In this document: piece after piece, positions 1-6,192 of the stretch
How positions within the stretch are numbered: position 1 is the first letter of the stretch
How the letters are laid out: every line of letters begins with the position of its first letter
From: Bacillota bacterium
Lineage (GTDB): Bacteria; Bacillota; Clostridia; Lachnospirales; Lachnospiraceae
Length of the DNA: 6,419 nucleotides
Direction: 5' to 3'
Assembly (NCBI GenBank): GCA_023392995.1
Contig: JAEWMZ010000153.1
Coordinates: 1-6,419, forward strand
Made by a program: the position numbers and the translations under genes
The notes under the pieces: generated by a model
What the model saw: the letters and a program-made list of their open reading frames with translations, nothing else
What the model was told of the DNA's origin: nothing
Database searches by the model: none

Positions 1-1161
1 GGAAGAGGGGAATGGGTGAGGTTCAATGAACAGCTTTCCAAGGAGGAATATGAAGGTCTGGCAGATGAGTTTAATCCCAGGGATTTTAAGATGGAGGAAC
101 TAACGGAGCTGGCGAAGGAGCTGGGAGCGAAGTATATGGTCATGGTGACAAAGCATCATGATGGCTTCTCTCTCTGGGACAGTCCGGCTTGCTATGAAGG
201 CTTCACCAGTTATAATACCGCTTCGAAAAGGGATTTTGTCAAGGAGTATACCGATGCCTGCCGGAAAGCAGGCTTAAGGGTTGGCCTGTACTATTCTCCG
301 ATGGACTGGCGTTTTCCCGGATATTTTGATCCGGAAGGGCTGCCGGAAAATGCAGGACTTATGAAACAGCAGTGCTATGGTCAGGTAGAAGAGTTGTGCA
401 GCAAGTACGGCAAGATTGATATTATGTGGTACGATGGCGGCTGGCTGGCTCACAAAGGGAGTGATACCTCCAGTGCCTGGTTTTGGGAACCGGTGAAGTT
501 GAATAAGGTAGTACGCAGCTATAATCCCAAGACCCTGATCAATCCGCGTTCCGGCTGGGAAGGTGACTTTTATTGTGATGAAGGCTCTCATGAGATCAGC
601 GGTAATATCCTGCCGGTGCCCTGGGAGAAGAACATGTGCATCTGCAGCGGCAGCTCCTGGGGCTGGATGGAGAATGATCCGGTCTCGGATTTTGACTGGT
701 TAATTAAGATGCTGGTAAATGTGGTTTGCCGTGATGGCAATCTGCTGCTGAATGTGGGTCCGGATCAGGACGGTAAACTGTCAGAGGAAATCAAAACCAG
801 AGTCAGAGAAGTAGGACAATGGCTGAAGAAATATGGTGACAGCGTCTATGGAACCAGAGGAGGTCCCATTCATCCGGTGGATGATGTTTATGGCACCACC
901 TTTAAGGGAAATATCTTGTATCTGCATATTCTGGACAGGGAGAAGTTTGCCGGAACTACGCTTCCTGGTGTTGAGGGAAGAATCCTGAGCTGCACCACTT
1001 ATGAGGGTGCGCCCTGCAGCTTCACCCAGGAAGAGAACGGACTTCGCATAACACTGCCAGAAGGACTGGAGCCCCAGGTGGATACCATCATAAAGCTTAC
1101 CTTTGCAGCAGAGTTTGAAAAGCCTGTTCATCAGAAAATATATTTTACCGGCAAGGAATAG
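1..1161 (+). CDS. GH29 alpha-L-fucosidase, 5'-truncated by the window edge
   Basis: Predicted retaining alpha-L-fucosidase that removes terminal fucose from oligosaccharides or glycoconjugates. The frame is open from base 1 and gives 386 residues before TAG at 1159-1161. The GTG at 16 is not taken as the start: the codons before it (GRGEW, running into VRFNEQ) match the conserved GH29 stretch that normally follows the first barrel strand, so perhaps 30-50 N-terminal residues lie outside. Counting from base 1, the barrel shows HHDGF at 52-56, the nucleophile motif IDIMWYDGGW with Asp145 as probable nucleophile, PWE with Glu209 as a possible acid/base (less certain, since this residue varies among GH29 subgroups), SSWGW at about 218-222, and the late barrel motif LLLNVGP at about 248-254. 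Residues from about 275 on form a short beta-rich C-terminal domain. No extra carbohydrate-binding module follows. A signal peptide cannot be judged. It is the upstream partner of the GH42 gene, with a 19-bp gap and probable co-transcription. Confidence 0.93.
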   Translation, partial: GRGEWVRFNEQLSKEEYEGLADEFNPRDFKMEELTELAKELGAKYMVMVTKHHDGFSLWDSPACYEGFTSYNTASKRDFVKEYTDACRKAGLRVGLYYSPMDWRFPGYFDPEGLPENAGLMKQQCYGQVEELCSKYGKIDIMWYDGGWLAHKGSDTSSAWFWEPVKLNKVVRSYNPKTLINPRSGWEGDFYCDEGSHEISGNILPVPWEKNMCICSGSSWGWMENDPVSDFDWLIKMLVNVVCRDGNLLLNVGPDQDGKLSEEIKTRVREVGQWLKKYGDSVYGTRGGPIHPVDDVYGTTFKGNILYLHILDREKFAGTTLPGVEGRILSCTTYEGAPCSFTQEENGLRITLPEGLEPQVDTIIKLTFAAEFEKPVHQKIYFTGKE

Positions 1162-1166
1162 GCCGG

Positions 1167-1173
1167 AAAGGAG
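1167..1173 (+). promoter_or_regulatory. Ribosome binding site of the GH42 gene
   Basis: AAAGGAG lies 7 bases before the ATG at 1181. It decides the start. The frame stays open further upstream (a TTG at 1103 inside the fucosidase gene), but starting there would add 26 residues unlike GH42. From 1181 the protein begins directly with the first barrel strand (MYYGVSYYPE). Confidence 0.85.
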
Positions 1174-1180
1174 TATTGCA

Positions 1181-3202
1181 ATGTATTATGGAGTTTCTTA
1201 TTATCCTGAGCATAAAAGTGAAAAGGAGCTGCAATATGATCTGGAAATGATCATCGAATCCGGAATTAATACTGTTCGAATGGGGGAGTTTGCCTGGTGC
1301 AAATTCGAGCCAAAAGAAGGAGAATATCATTTTGAGTGGCTGGATACCGTGATAGAGAGTTTGGGAGAAGCGGGGATAAAGACCATTGTCTGCACTCCCA
1401 CTGCCTGCCCACCGGCCTGGATGATTGATAAACATCCGGAGATACTTTATGTGGATAACCGGGGAGTGCAAAGACCCTTCGGTGGAAGAAGGCATTACTG
1501 CTATAACAATGAGATTTACAGAGCGTATTGTGTGGCAATTACTGAGAAGCTGGCGAAACGGTATGGGAGCAATCCTTATGTTGCCGGATTTCAGATTGAC
1601 AATGAGCTTGCCCAGGAGGTGACTGGCAGATGTACCTGCCCGGTGTGCCGTGAAAAGTTTAGGGGCTGGCTTCAGGCTAAATATCATACCATAGAGGAGC
1701 TGAACGAAAGAAGCGGGGGTATCTTCTGGTCTCAGGATTATACGAGTTTTTCTCAGATTAACCCTCCGGTGAATACCATTGAGGTAGACGGGATTCAGCA
1801 AATCAACGCTTTTTATGAGAATCCTACCATACGTCTTGACTTCGAACGCTTTAGCAGTGACAGCATGATCGAATTCCAGAACCTTCAAACGGTACTTCTG
1901 AAAAAATACAGCAAGTATACGGTGACTACCAATGCTACAGGTCTTGCCACTAACAGTATTGACTATTATAAGAGTACGAAGGAGCTGGATTGCTACGGCT
2001 TTGATTATTATCCGGGGCTTCGTGATGCAGCGGTAGATTCCTTTCCTTACGCCTTTGCTCGCGGAGTGAAAGGCGGTAAGCCCTTCTGGGTAATGGAATT
2101 TGTGTCGGGAGGAGGACATCGCCTCAGGGGCTCGGGACGCCTTCAGCCAAATCCGGGAGCGCTGAAGCAGGCGACAGTCCAGGCCTTTGCTCATGGTGCT
2201 GATATGCTGCTGCATTTTCAGTACAGAAGCTTTCCCATGGGAGCAGAGCAGCTGAATTATGCAATTGTTGATTTGGATGGTTTACCAAGAAGAAGATATT
2301 ATGAAATGAAGGAGACGGCGGCTCTTTTAAAGGAGTTGGAGCCTTTGGCGGGTGCTGCCTTTGAGAATGAAGCGGCAATACTGGTGGATTATGATACCCA
2401 TTGGGCTTTTCGTATTAAGCCGGTGAATGATCCCGATTTTCAGTATTTGGATTACTGCGCTAAACTATATCACGCCTTCCGGGAAGAGGGAGTTAATACA
2501 GATGTTATCTCCTACGGGGAAGATCTATCCCGCTATAAGATTATTGTACTGCCAGCCGGCTTTATCCTTCCGGTAGCCCTGCGAGAGAAGCTAAAGAGCT
2601 ATGTGCGTAACGGCGGAGTGCTGATCTCCACCTTCTTATCCAGCGTTAAAAATGAAGATAACATAGGATATACAGAGACTCTTCCGGCTGGGCTGACGGA
2701 TTTATTCGGCATCCAGGTAGAAGAGGTAGAACCGGTCTTTCGTAATAATCATACCCGGTTAAAGCTTTGGCAAGGTGCTCAGGAAACGGAAACGACGGAC
2801 GAACTATGGAGCGAATTGCTAACCGGGAAGGCAGAAATGATCGGGGTTTATGAGGAAGATTACAAAAAAGGTTGCGGGGTTGTCTCGGAGCATGTTTACG
2901 GGGAAGGCAGAGCCTATTATATTGGTACGGATTTTGAGCAGGATGCGCTTAGAAGGCTGTTATCCGATATCGTAAGAAAGACAGGTGTAAGCAGAAATTC
3001 GATTCGTGCAACGGATAAGGTGGACATCATTCGCAGAAGCCTTGACGGTAAAAGTATTTATTTTGTTTTTAACTTTAATCCGGGTGAACAGCAATTAACT
3101 CTGCCGGAAGGAACAAAGGATTATATTACGGGGCGGGATGTTAGTGGTATTCAGAGGATAGAACGCAACGGATTTATGGTTCTGGTGAGACAGGAGTTAT
3201 AG
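1181..3202 (+). CDS. GH42 beta-galactosidase, zinc-cluster type
   Basis: Predicted retaining beta-galactosidase that cleaves terminal beta-galactosides to release galactose, 673 residues. Residues 1-385 form the TIM barrel: GVSYYPE at 4-10, acid/base Glu142 in the motif QIDNE, and nucleophile Glu306 in FWVMEF. Four cysteines, Cys107 (RHYC) and Cys151/153/156 (CTCPVC), match the structural zinc site described for Thermus A4 beta-galactosidase almost position for position (106/150/152/155). Residues about 395-600 fit the trimerisation domain with a glutamine-amidotransferase-like fold, and about 610-673 the small C-terminal beta domain. The length is typical of the family. There is no signal peptide or membrane segment, so a cytoplasmic location is likely. 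It follows the fucosidase gene by 19 bp, which suggests a shared mRNA and sequential removal of fucose then galactose. The symbol bgaA/lacZ is not assigned because substrate preference differs widely in GH42; some members prefer galactans, others galacto-oligosaccharides or milk-type sugars. Confidence 0.95.
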   Translation: MYYGVSYYPEHKSEKELQYDLEMIIESGINTVRMGEFAWCKFEPKEGEYHFEWLDTVIESLGEAGIKTIVCTPTACPPAWMIDKHPEILYVDNRGVQRPFGGRRHYCYNNEIYRAYCVAITEKLAKRYGSNPYVAGFQIDNELAQEVTGRCTCPVCREKFRGWLQAKYHTIEELNERSGGIFWSQDYTSFSQINPPVNTIEVDGIQQINAFYENPTIRLDFERFSSDSMIEFQNLQTVLLKKYSKYTVTTNATGLATNSIDYYKSTKELDCYGFDYYPGLRDAAVDSFPYAFARGVKGGKPFWVMEFVSGGGHRLRGSGRLQPNPGALKQATVQAFAHGADMLLHFQYRSFPMGAEQLNYAIVDLDGLPRRRYYEMKETAALLKELEPLAGAAFENEAAILVDYDTHWAFRIKPVNDPDFQYLDYCAKLYHAFREEGVNTDVISYGEDLSRYKIIVLPAGFILPVALREKLKSYVRNGGVLISTFLSSVKNEDNIGYTETLPAGLTDLFGIQVEEVEPVFRNNHTRLKLWQGAQETETTDELWSELLTGKAEMIGVYEEDYKKGCGVVSEHVYGEGRAYYIGTDFEQDALRRLLSDIVRKTGVSRNSIRATDKVDIIRRSLDGKSIYFVFNFNPGEQQLTLPEGTKDYITGRDVSGIQRIERNGFMVLVRQEL

Positions 3203-3217
3203 GCGGAGAAGTTTAGT

Positions 3218-3326
3218 AGGAATTTAAAAGAAATATAAAAAAGGAATTTAAAAGGATTAAATAAAGAAATTGAATAAAGAAAGTAAATAACAAGTAAATA
3301 AAAAAGTAAATAAAGAAATTGAATAA
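3218..3326. repeat. A-rich block of degenerate direct repeats after GH42
   Basis: Almost purely A/T/G on the + strand. Three repeat families are visible. AGGAATTTAAAAG occurs at 3218-3230 and 3242-3254. The 20-mer TAAATAAAGAAATTGAATAA occurs without mismatch at 3258-3277 and 3307-3326. AAGTAAATAA occurs at 3281-3290, 3292-3301 and 3304-3313. Short units of TAAATAAA-like sequence seem to have been duplicated several times. No start codon with a ribosome site and no hairpin is seen inside. It may be slippage-generated spacer DNA; a function is not evident. Confidence 0.75.
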
Positions 3327-3343
3327 GGGCTTTTATTGCTAAG

Positions 3344-3380
3344 AACGTCCGGTGCGGGGTGTTGCTCCGAGCCGGACGTT
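3344..3380 (-). terminator. Stem-loop between convergent genes, possible terminator
   Basis: Perfect 9-bp arms AACGTCCGG (3344-3352) and CCGGACGTT (3372-3380). Inside them a second helix can form, CGGGG (3355-3359) with CTCCG (3365-3369, one G-U pair) around a 5-base loop. It begins two bases after the MATE stop codon, so it most likely ends that leftward transcript. On that strand the stem is followed only by a weak U-rich stretch (TTCTTAG), and on the + strand by no U-run at all. Termination is therefore plausible but not classical. It could also serve the GH42 transcript coming from the other side or act as a 3'-end stabiliser. Confidence 0.55.
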
Positions 3381-3382
3381 AA

Positions 3383-4702
3383 CTATACCTCCCTCTGCCA
3401 TTTGCCATGGAAAAAACGGGTTGTAAAGCATATGGCGCGGCATAGCCAGTCAATGCTCATGCCGATCCAGACGCCGAGTATGCCAAAACCCATGTAAATA
3501 CCCAAAACATAGCTGAAGATAATTCTCCAGATCCACATGGAGGCGATGGAGATAACCATAGTGAATTTGACTTCACTGACAGCGCGCAGCGCATTGGGAA
3601 GTGCAAAAGCCAGAGGCCAGAGTATGGTACAAGCGATGCTATAGAATTTTAGTAGCAGTATTACCGTCTGGATCGTCTCTTCCTCCAGCTGGTAAAGCTC
3701 TGCAAGGAATGGAGCGGAGAAGTACAGAACAATATTCAACCCTAGCATAATGGCATAGGTTAGCTTAATCAGGCTTTTTGTATAGGCTTTTGTTTGCTTC
3801 ACATCATTGGAGCCGTAGGTTTGTCCAATGACGGTAATGATTGCAATTCCAATTGCATTTCCCGGAATGGTTGAGAAAGAAGTTATGGTGCTGGCAACGG
3901 AATTGGCTGCTATGGCAGAGGTACCCAGAGAGGATGTGATTCCGGCTACAATAAGCTTACCAATCTGAAAGATGCTGCTTTCAATGCCACTTGGAACACC
4001 CAGATTCAGAATACGCTTCATAATACTGGAATCAAAGCGGAGCAATCTTTTAAAGTTTACGAAAATCGGTTGATTCGGCTTACGAAGCAAGTGGGATAGA
4101 AATAGAGCGGCTATGATTCTTGATATCAAGGTGGAAATGGCGACTCCGGCAACACCCATATGGAATACATAGAGAAACAATACATTCCCGATGACGTGAA
4201 GGATATTGGAGCTGAGGGAAGCGAGCAGCGATATTTTTGAATTCCCCATGATGCGGAAAATAGATGCGTTGGCATTATAAAGAGCAATCATAGGAAAGGA
4301 AAAGGCTGAGACAAAGAAATAAATTCTTGCATTTTTCATTACGTCATAAGAGATATTCCCGAAGAATAACCGGATCAGCCAGTAATTCCCGAACAAAGCA
4401 ATGATCCCGAGAACAGCTGCAAGGGCTGTGGAAAAGAAGATTAAATGGGAGGCTGCGGTCTTGGCATTGTCATATTCCTTTTTTCCCAGGTAATGTGCTG
4501 CAACAATGGCACCTCCGGAGCTTAATGCGGAGAAGAGAGTGAAAAGCAGTGTGTTAATCGAGTCAACTAAAGAGATTCCGGAGATGGCACTCTCTCCGAT
4601 GGAGGAAACCATCAAGGAGTCTACAATACCAATGGCAGAACCCAGCATCTGTTCCAGGATGAGGGGAATGATTAGTTTGGTTAAAGCTTTTTTGGTGAAC
4701 AT
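3383..4702 (-). CDS. MATE-family multidrug/cation efflux transporter
   Basis: Predicted integral membrane antiporter of the MATE (NorM/MepA/DinF-like) family, which exports cationic drugs or metabolites using a Na+ or H+ gradient. It has 439 residues, normal for the family, with about 12 hydrophobic segments in two homologous halves. The N-lobe starts with IPLILEQMLGSAIGIVDSLM (12-31), the typical first helix with its conserved aspartate at the end of the helix. GVAGVAISTLISR (183-195) is the usual end of the N-lobe, and GVPSGIESSIFQ (235-246) opens the C-lobe, as in other members. The ATG at 4700-4702 is supported by GGAGG (4710-4714 in + coordinates) 7 bases upstream. The gene faces the GH42 gene and is divergent from the ABC permease genes, so it is transcribed separately. 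Its substrate cannot be read from sequence. No link to sugar metabolism is evident beyond position. No frameshift or missing segment is seen. Confidence 0.92.
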   Translation of the reverse strand: MFTKKALTKLIIPLILEQMLGSAIGIVDSLMVSSIGESAISGISLVDSINTLLFTLFSALSSGGAIVAAHYLGKKEYDNAKTAASHLIFFSTALAAVLGIIALFGNYWLIRLFFGNISYDVMKNARIYFFVSAFSFPMIALYNANASIFRIMGNSKISLLASLSSNILHVIGNVLFLYVFHMGVAGVAISTLISRIIAALFLSHLLRKPNQPIFVNFKRLLRFDSSIMKRILNLGVPSGIESSIFQIGKLIVAGITSSLGTSAIAANSVASTITSFSTIPGNAIGIAIITVIGQTYGSNDVKQTKAYTKSLIKLTYAIMLGLNIVLYFSAPFLAELYQLEEETIQTVILLLKFYSIACTILWPLAFALPNALRAVSEVKFTMVISIASMWIWRIIFSYVLGIYMGFGILGVWIGMSIDWLCRAICFTTRFFHGKWQREV

Positions 4703-4825
4703 AATTATGCCTCCGATAATTCTGTTGATTTAATAAATAAATGTTTAATTATAATTTAATGTTAAATATATTATTTGATTGATTTACTCGTTCATAATAA
4801 AATGATATATAAAAGTATAAAGCCA

Positions 4826-4854
4826 ATTATACAATAGATACATTTAAAGTACAA
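4826..4854 (-). promoter_or_regulatory. Candidate SigA promoter for the MATE gene
   Basis: Read on the minus strand: -35 TTGTAC (4849-4854), a 17-base spacer, and a perfect -10 TATAAT (4826-4831). Transcription would begin near 4819 and give a leader of roughly 115 nt before the MATE start. The -35 matches only three of six consensus bases and the surroundings are very A+T-rich, so chance matches are easy. Confidence 0.4.
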
Positions 4855-4971
4855 TATGCATGAGCTGATTAATCGAATATATAGTAATAATATACGTGAA
4901 AATGAATTTTAGAGATAAAAAGCCGAAGAAAACCAAGGAATAATAAGTTGATAATGAAAGAATATCCCCAG

Positions 4972-4991
4972 TTTATTTAATAATAAATAAA
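4972..4991. repeat. 8-bp perfect inverted repeat
   Basis: TTTATTTA (4972-4979) and TAAATAAA (4984-4991) with a 4-base spacer. It is made only of A and T, and such dyads are expected by chance in DNA of this composition. It lies about 40 bp upstream of the rightward -35 box. Confidence 0.4.
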
Positions 4992-4993
4992 TA

Positions 4994-5021
4994 ATTTGAA
5001 TAAATTAAATAATATTCAAAT
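4994..5021. promoter_or_regulatory. Candidate operator: 9-bp inverted repeat upstream of the -35 box
   Basis: Perfect arms ATTTGAATA (4994-5002) and TATTCAAAT (5013-5021), spacer 10 bases, arm centres 19 bp apart. It ends 6 bp before the -35 box at 5028, centred near -55 relative to the predicted start of transcription. That position suits an activator or a repressor. The arms include G and C, so it is less trivial than the pure A/T dyads nearby. The regulator is not encoded in the window. Confidence 0.45.
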
Positions 5022-5027
5022 GATGCA

Positions 5028-5056
5028 TTGACATATATAACGAATTATAGTATTAT
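5028..5056 (+). promoter_or_regulatory. Strong SigA-type promoter of the ABC permease operon
   Basis: Consensus -35 TTGACA (5028-5033), a spacer of exactly 17 bases, and -10 TATTAT (5051-5056, five of six consensus bases). The DNA upstream is A+T-rich and could act as an UP element. The predicted start of transcription is near 5063, giving a leader of about 150 nt before the permease start codon. Confidence 0.8.
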
Positions 5057-5126
5057 TTTCTTGTGTATTATAGTCAAAAGTTATATACATCTATGTAATA
5101 TATGATAAAATCATAAAATTTAATAC

Positions 5127-5164
5127 TGAATAGTCGTTCATTATTCAATAATATATTTAATGAA
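5127..5164 (+). promoter_or_regulatory. Overlapping dyads in the permease leader
   Basis: Two alternative pairings share bases. TGAATA (5127-5132) pairs with TATTCA (5142-5147), spacer 9; it reuses the core of the dyad at 4994-5021. TTCATTA (5137-5143) pairs with TAATGAA (5158-5164), loop 14. Either could be a DNA-binding site or a weak RNA hairpin. Both helices are A/U-rich, and the second ends about 34 bases before the ribosome site. Confidence 0.3.
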
Positions 5165-5197
5165 TTGATAAGTATAAAGGATTAATTGTAAAACAGT

Positions 5198-5206
5198 AGG
5201 AGGAGG
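5198..5206 (+). promoter_or_regulatory. Ribosome binding site of the LplB-like permease
   Basis: A tandem Shine-Dalgarno, AGGAGGAGG, ends 6 bases before the ATG at 5213 and 9 bases before the adjacent in-frame ATG at 5216. Both starts lie within usable spacing, so the true first residue is uncertain by one methionine. Confidence 0.85.
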
Positions 5207-5212
5207 ACTTAC

Positions 5213-6160
5213 ATGATGTCTAATAAAATGAGAACAGCTGTAGGAGGAAAGCCGGAAGGTCTGGGAGCCAGATTAAAGAAGAATGGTTTTTATTATTTCT
5301 TCGGGTTGCCGGGAATCATCCTTTTAATCGTGTTCTGCTATTTTCCAATGAAGTATTTGGTCATGGCATTTCAGGATTATAACCCTTTTCTGGATATATC
5401 TGGAAGCGCTTGGGTAGGCTTTAAGCATTTTGAGAAGCTGTTCCAGGATGTAAAATTTTATTCAATGCTTAAGAACACTTTGGTAATCAGCGGATTAACA
5501 CTGTTAACCTTTCCGGCACCCATTATTCTGGCTTTAATTCTGAATGAGGTGCGAAATCTTACATATAAGAAGCTGGTACAGACAGCTGTCTATCTACCCC
5601 ACTTTCTATCCTGGGCGATTATCGTAAGTCTTACCTTTCTGCTGTTATCCGACCAGGAAGGACTGATTAATAAAATAGCGGCTCAGCTCGGCTATGACAC
5701 TCATAAATATCTATTTGACAAGAACTGGACTTATCCGATCCTGGTAATTCAATCGGTATGGAAGAATATTGGATGGGGCTCCATCGTTTATCTGGCAGCG
5801 ATTGCGGGAATTGATCAGGAGCTTTATGAAGCGGCTAAAATCGATGGTGCGAATAAACTTAGAATGATGTGGAAAATTACACTTCCCTGCATTATGCCTA
5901 CGATCGTTGTAATGCTGATCTTGAGAATGGGTACCATCATTTCGGTGGATTTTGAACAGGTATATCTGATGTCCAATGCAATGAACCGCTCCCAGACAGA
6001 AGTATTTGAATTGTATATCTATAAATATGGTATTGCTTCCGGTTCGACTCAATTAAGCTATACGACAGCCATTGGCCTTTTCAAATCGGTGGTGAATACG
6101 TTTTTAGTGATTGTAACCAATAAGATTGTATCCCGCAAAGGTTATGAAGGGGTTATGTAG
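5213..6160 (+). CDS. Sugar ABC transporter permease, LplB-like
   Basis: Inner (cytoplasmic) membrane permease, one half of the heterodimeric channel of a carbohydrate ABC importer (CUT1-type, LplB class). It has 315 residues (314 if the second ATG is used), typical of the class. About six hydrophobic segments are visible, near residues 28-50, 88-112, 125-146, 176-199, 229-247 and 285-303. The binding-protein-dependent transport signature (EAA loop), which docks the ATPase, is clear at 205-225: YEAAKIDGANK followed by the ITLP end. The short positively charged N-terminus ending in KKNGFYYFFGLPG is characteristic of LplB-like proteins. It is first in the rightward operon behind the promoter at 5028, and 32 bp ahead of the partner permease. 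The sugar cannot be deduced from a permease. The neighbouring GH29 and GH42 genes suggest a fucosylated galactoside, but they lie beyond an intervening MATE gene. The LplB name itself does not imply lipoprotein function. Confidence 0.92.
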   Translation: MMSNKMRTAVGGKPEGLGARLKKNGFYYFFGLPGIILLIVFCYFPMKYLVMAFQDYNPFLDISGSAWVGFKHFEKLFQDVKFYSMLKNTLVISGLTLLTFPAPIILALILNEVRNLTYKKLVQTAVYLPHFLSWAIIVSLTFLLLSDQEGLINKIAAQLGYDTHKYLFDKNWTYPILVIQSVWKNIGWGSIVYLAAIAGIDQELYEAAKIDGANKLRMMWKITLPCIMPTIVVMLILRMGTIISVDFEQVYLMSNAMNRSQTEVFELYIYKYGIASGSTQLSYTTAIGLFKSVVNTFLVIVTNKIVSRKGYEGVM

Positions 6161-6192
6161 GCTACCAAGGTTTAGAGAGGAGAAATTTGTTT

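Larger units (their letters stand above)
4703..5212. other. 510-bp very A+T-rich divergent intergenic region
   Basis: Separates the leftward MATE gene from the rightward ABC permease genes. It holds the candidate promoters and dyads listed separately, a 10-bp palindrome AATTATAATT at 4747-4756, and an 8-base word TCGTTCAT repeated at 4788-4795 and 5134-5141. I found no credible gene in it: the only short frames are of the order of a dozen codons and lack ribosome sites. No tRNA-like or recognisable riboswitch fold was seen by eye. Confidence 0.8.

Noticed and set aside
16..18. GTG at 16 as the real start of the fucosidase
   Set aside because: The codons before it are open and encode conserved GH29 sequence (GEW before VRFNEQ), so the gene is simply cut by the window edge.
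1103..1180. Upstream extension of the GH42 frame to a TTG at 1103
   Set aside because: It overlaps the fucosidase end, lacks a ribosome site and adds residues unlike the family. ATG 1181 has AAAGGAG at 7 bases and begins with the conserved first strand.
1145..2215. Long reverse-strand open frame inside GH42
   Set aside because: It is a shadow of a gene with clear catalytic motifs, its translation resembles no family, and no ribosome site precedes it.
3203..3382. CRISPR array suggested by repeated units after GH42
   Set aside because: The repeats are short, A-rich, irregularly spaced and overlapping, with no unique spacers of constant length.
4748..4776. Second minus-strand -10 (TATAAT at 4748-4753) as MATE promoter
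   Set aside because: No acceptable -35 at 16-18 bases; the hexamer is part of an A/T palindrome common in this composition.
4902..4943. Thirteen-codon + strand frame in the divergent region (starts MNFRDKK)
   Set aside because: No ribosome site, lies upstream of the predicted transcription start of the permease operon, and such short frames are expected by chance.
4954..4969. Possible catabolite-repression (cre) site, TGAAAGAATATCCCCA
   Set aside because: The central CG that defines cre sites is missing and the right half does not fit.
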